Assembly (NCBI GenBank): GCA_002292345.1
Contig: DBBT01000055.1
Span: 9,186 to 14,963 of the forward strand
Source of the DNA: Opitutia bacterium UBA977
GTDB taxonomy: Bacteria > Verrucomicrobiota > Verrucomicrobiia > Opitutales > Coraliomargaritaceae
Reading direction: 5' to 3'
DNA length: 5,778 nucleotides
Under the pieces are notes generated by a model, which ran no database searches, was not told where the DNA came from, and saw only the letters and a list, made by a program, of their open reading frames with translations. Positions within the stretch are counted from its first letter, which is position 1, and every line of letters begins with the position of its first letter. A program made the position numbers and the translations under genes. This document shows positions 5,431-5,778 of the stretch, piece by piece.

Positions 5431-5778
5431 ATGTTACCTCTATTTATGAAAATATCTCTCGCAGCACGAAAGCGCACATCAGCCATCTTGATGGCTGTCG
5501 CACTTGCAACCTTCACCAGCGTTGGGCCACAAGTGGCCGAGGCACAAACCGCACCTGAGAAGATTCAGCTGATGGCTTCCGCGCTGCGCGCTCGTGATGC
5601 GGGCGATCTCACACTTGCCAAGGAGAAAGCAGAAGAGCTGATCAAAATCGCGCCAGACGATGGCAACGTGCAACGTCTACTCGCTTCGATCAACAAGGAC
5701 CTCGATCGTCGGGCAGGGAGTGGCGTGGTATTTGGCCAAGCCGCAGATGCGTCCATCGACGCGGTAATGACTGCTCAG
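5431..5778 (+). CDS. exported secretin-like pilus protein, N-terminal part (Amuc_1098/PilQ-like), 3'-truncated
   Basis: The frame from ATG 5431 stays open to the right edge, giving 116 residues. It starts with a signal peptide: basic stretch KISLAARKR (7-15), hydrophobic core AILMAVALATF (18-28) and a probable cut after AEA (36-38). The mature part (about 41-92) is helical and TPR-like (ALRARDAGDLTLAKEKAEEL, then IKIAPDDGNVQRLLA). This matches what I recall of the Amuc_1098 family, in which a helical-repeat N-terminus precedes the secretin domains. No secretin domain itself is visible here, so the name rests on gene order and the N-terminal layout. A second in-frame ATG at 5446 would shorten the n-region by five residues and still give a good signal peptide, so the start is uncertain. 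Neither ATG has a Shine-Dalgarno site. The gene follows its neighbour by 29 bp of AT-rich DNA and is probably co-transcribed. Confidence 0.75.
   Translation, partial: MLPLFMKISLAARKRTSAILMAVALATFTSVGPQVAEAQTAPEKIQLMASALRARDAGDLTLAKEKAEELIKIAPDDGNVQRLLASINKDLDRRAGSGVVFGQAADASIDAVMTAQ

Noticed and set aside
5479..5756. Minus-strand open frames of 63-64 codons at the right end
   Set aside because: Both are antisense to the convincing exported plus-strand protein with its signal peptide and helical repeat.

Overview
The window most resembles a chromosome segment of a Verrucomicrobiota bacterium, probably from the Opitutae/Puniceicoccales side of the phylum. The main reason is a four-gene block whose order and protein architecture match the pilus-like cluster of Akkermansia muciniphila (Amuc_1101, Amuc_1100, Amuc_1099, Amuc_1098). 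Further hints are the apparent lack of Shine-Dalgarno sequences and moderate GC content. The taxonomic call is an inference from family recognition, not from a search.

Layout. Bases 1-938 hold the C-terminal five-sixths or so of recF (DNA repair ATPase), cut by the left edge. A 106 bp gap with no convincing terminator follows, then a convergent minus-strand Nudix hydrolase (1045-1551). Bases 1552-1856 are a divergent, AT-rich intergenic region with candidate promoters facing both ways. From 1857 to the right edge four plus-strand genes run with gaps of 5, 6 and 29 bp, so they probably form one operon. They are a PilM-like actin-fold protein fused to a PilN-like membrane domain, an Amuc_1100/PilO-like protein, an Amuc_1099-like protein in the PilP position, and the first 116 codons of an exported protein that is probably the secretin (Amuc_1098/PilQ-like).

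How the genes work together. The four-gene block reads as the PilM-N-O-P-Q alignment subcomplex of a type IV pilus-like machine, with PilM and PilN on one polypeptide. The fused protein would sit at the inner face of the cytoplasmic membrane with its C-terminal domain in the periplasm. The PilO-like and PilP-position proteins would bridge the periplasm, and the exported protein would form the outer-membrane pore. No pilin and no PilB/PilT motor gene lies inside the window.

Most interesting points: the PilM-PilN fusion that keeps a PilN-type NLLP motif at the junction; replacement of both phosphate-binding Asp residues of the actin fold by Asn; and a perfect TATAAT box ending 9 bp before the operon's first ATG, which together with absent ribosome binding sites suggests leaderless or SD-independent translation.
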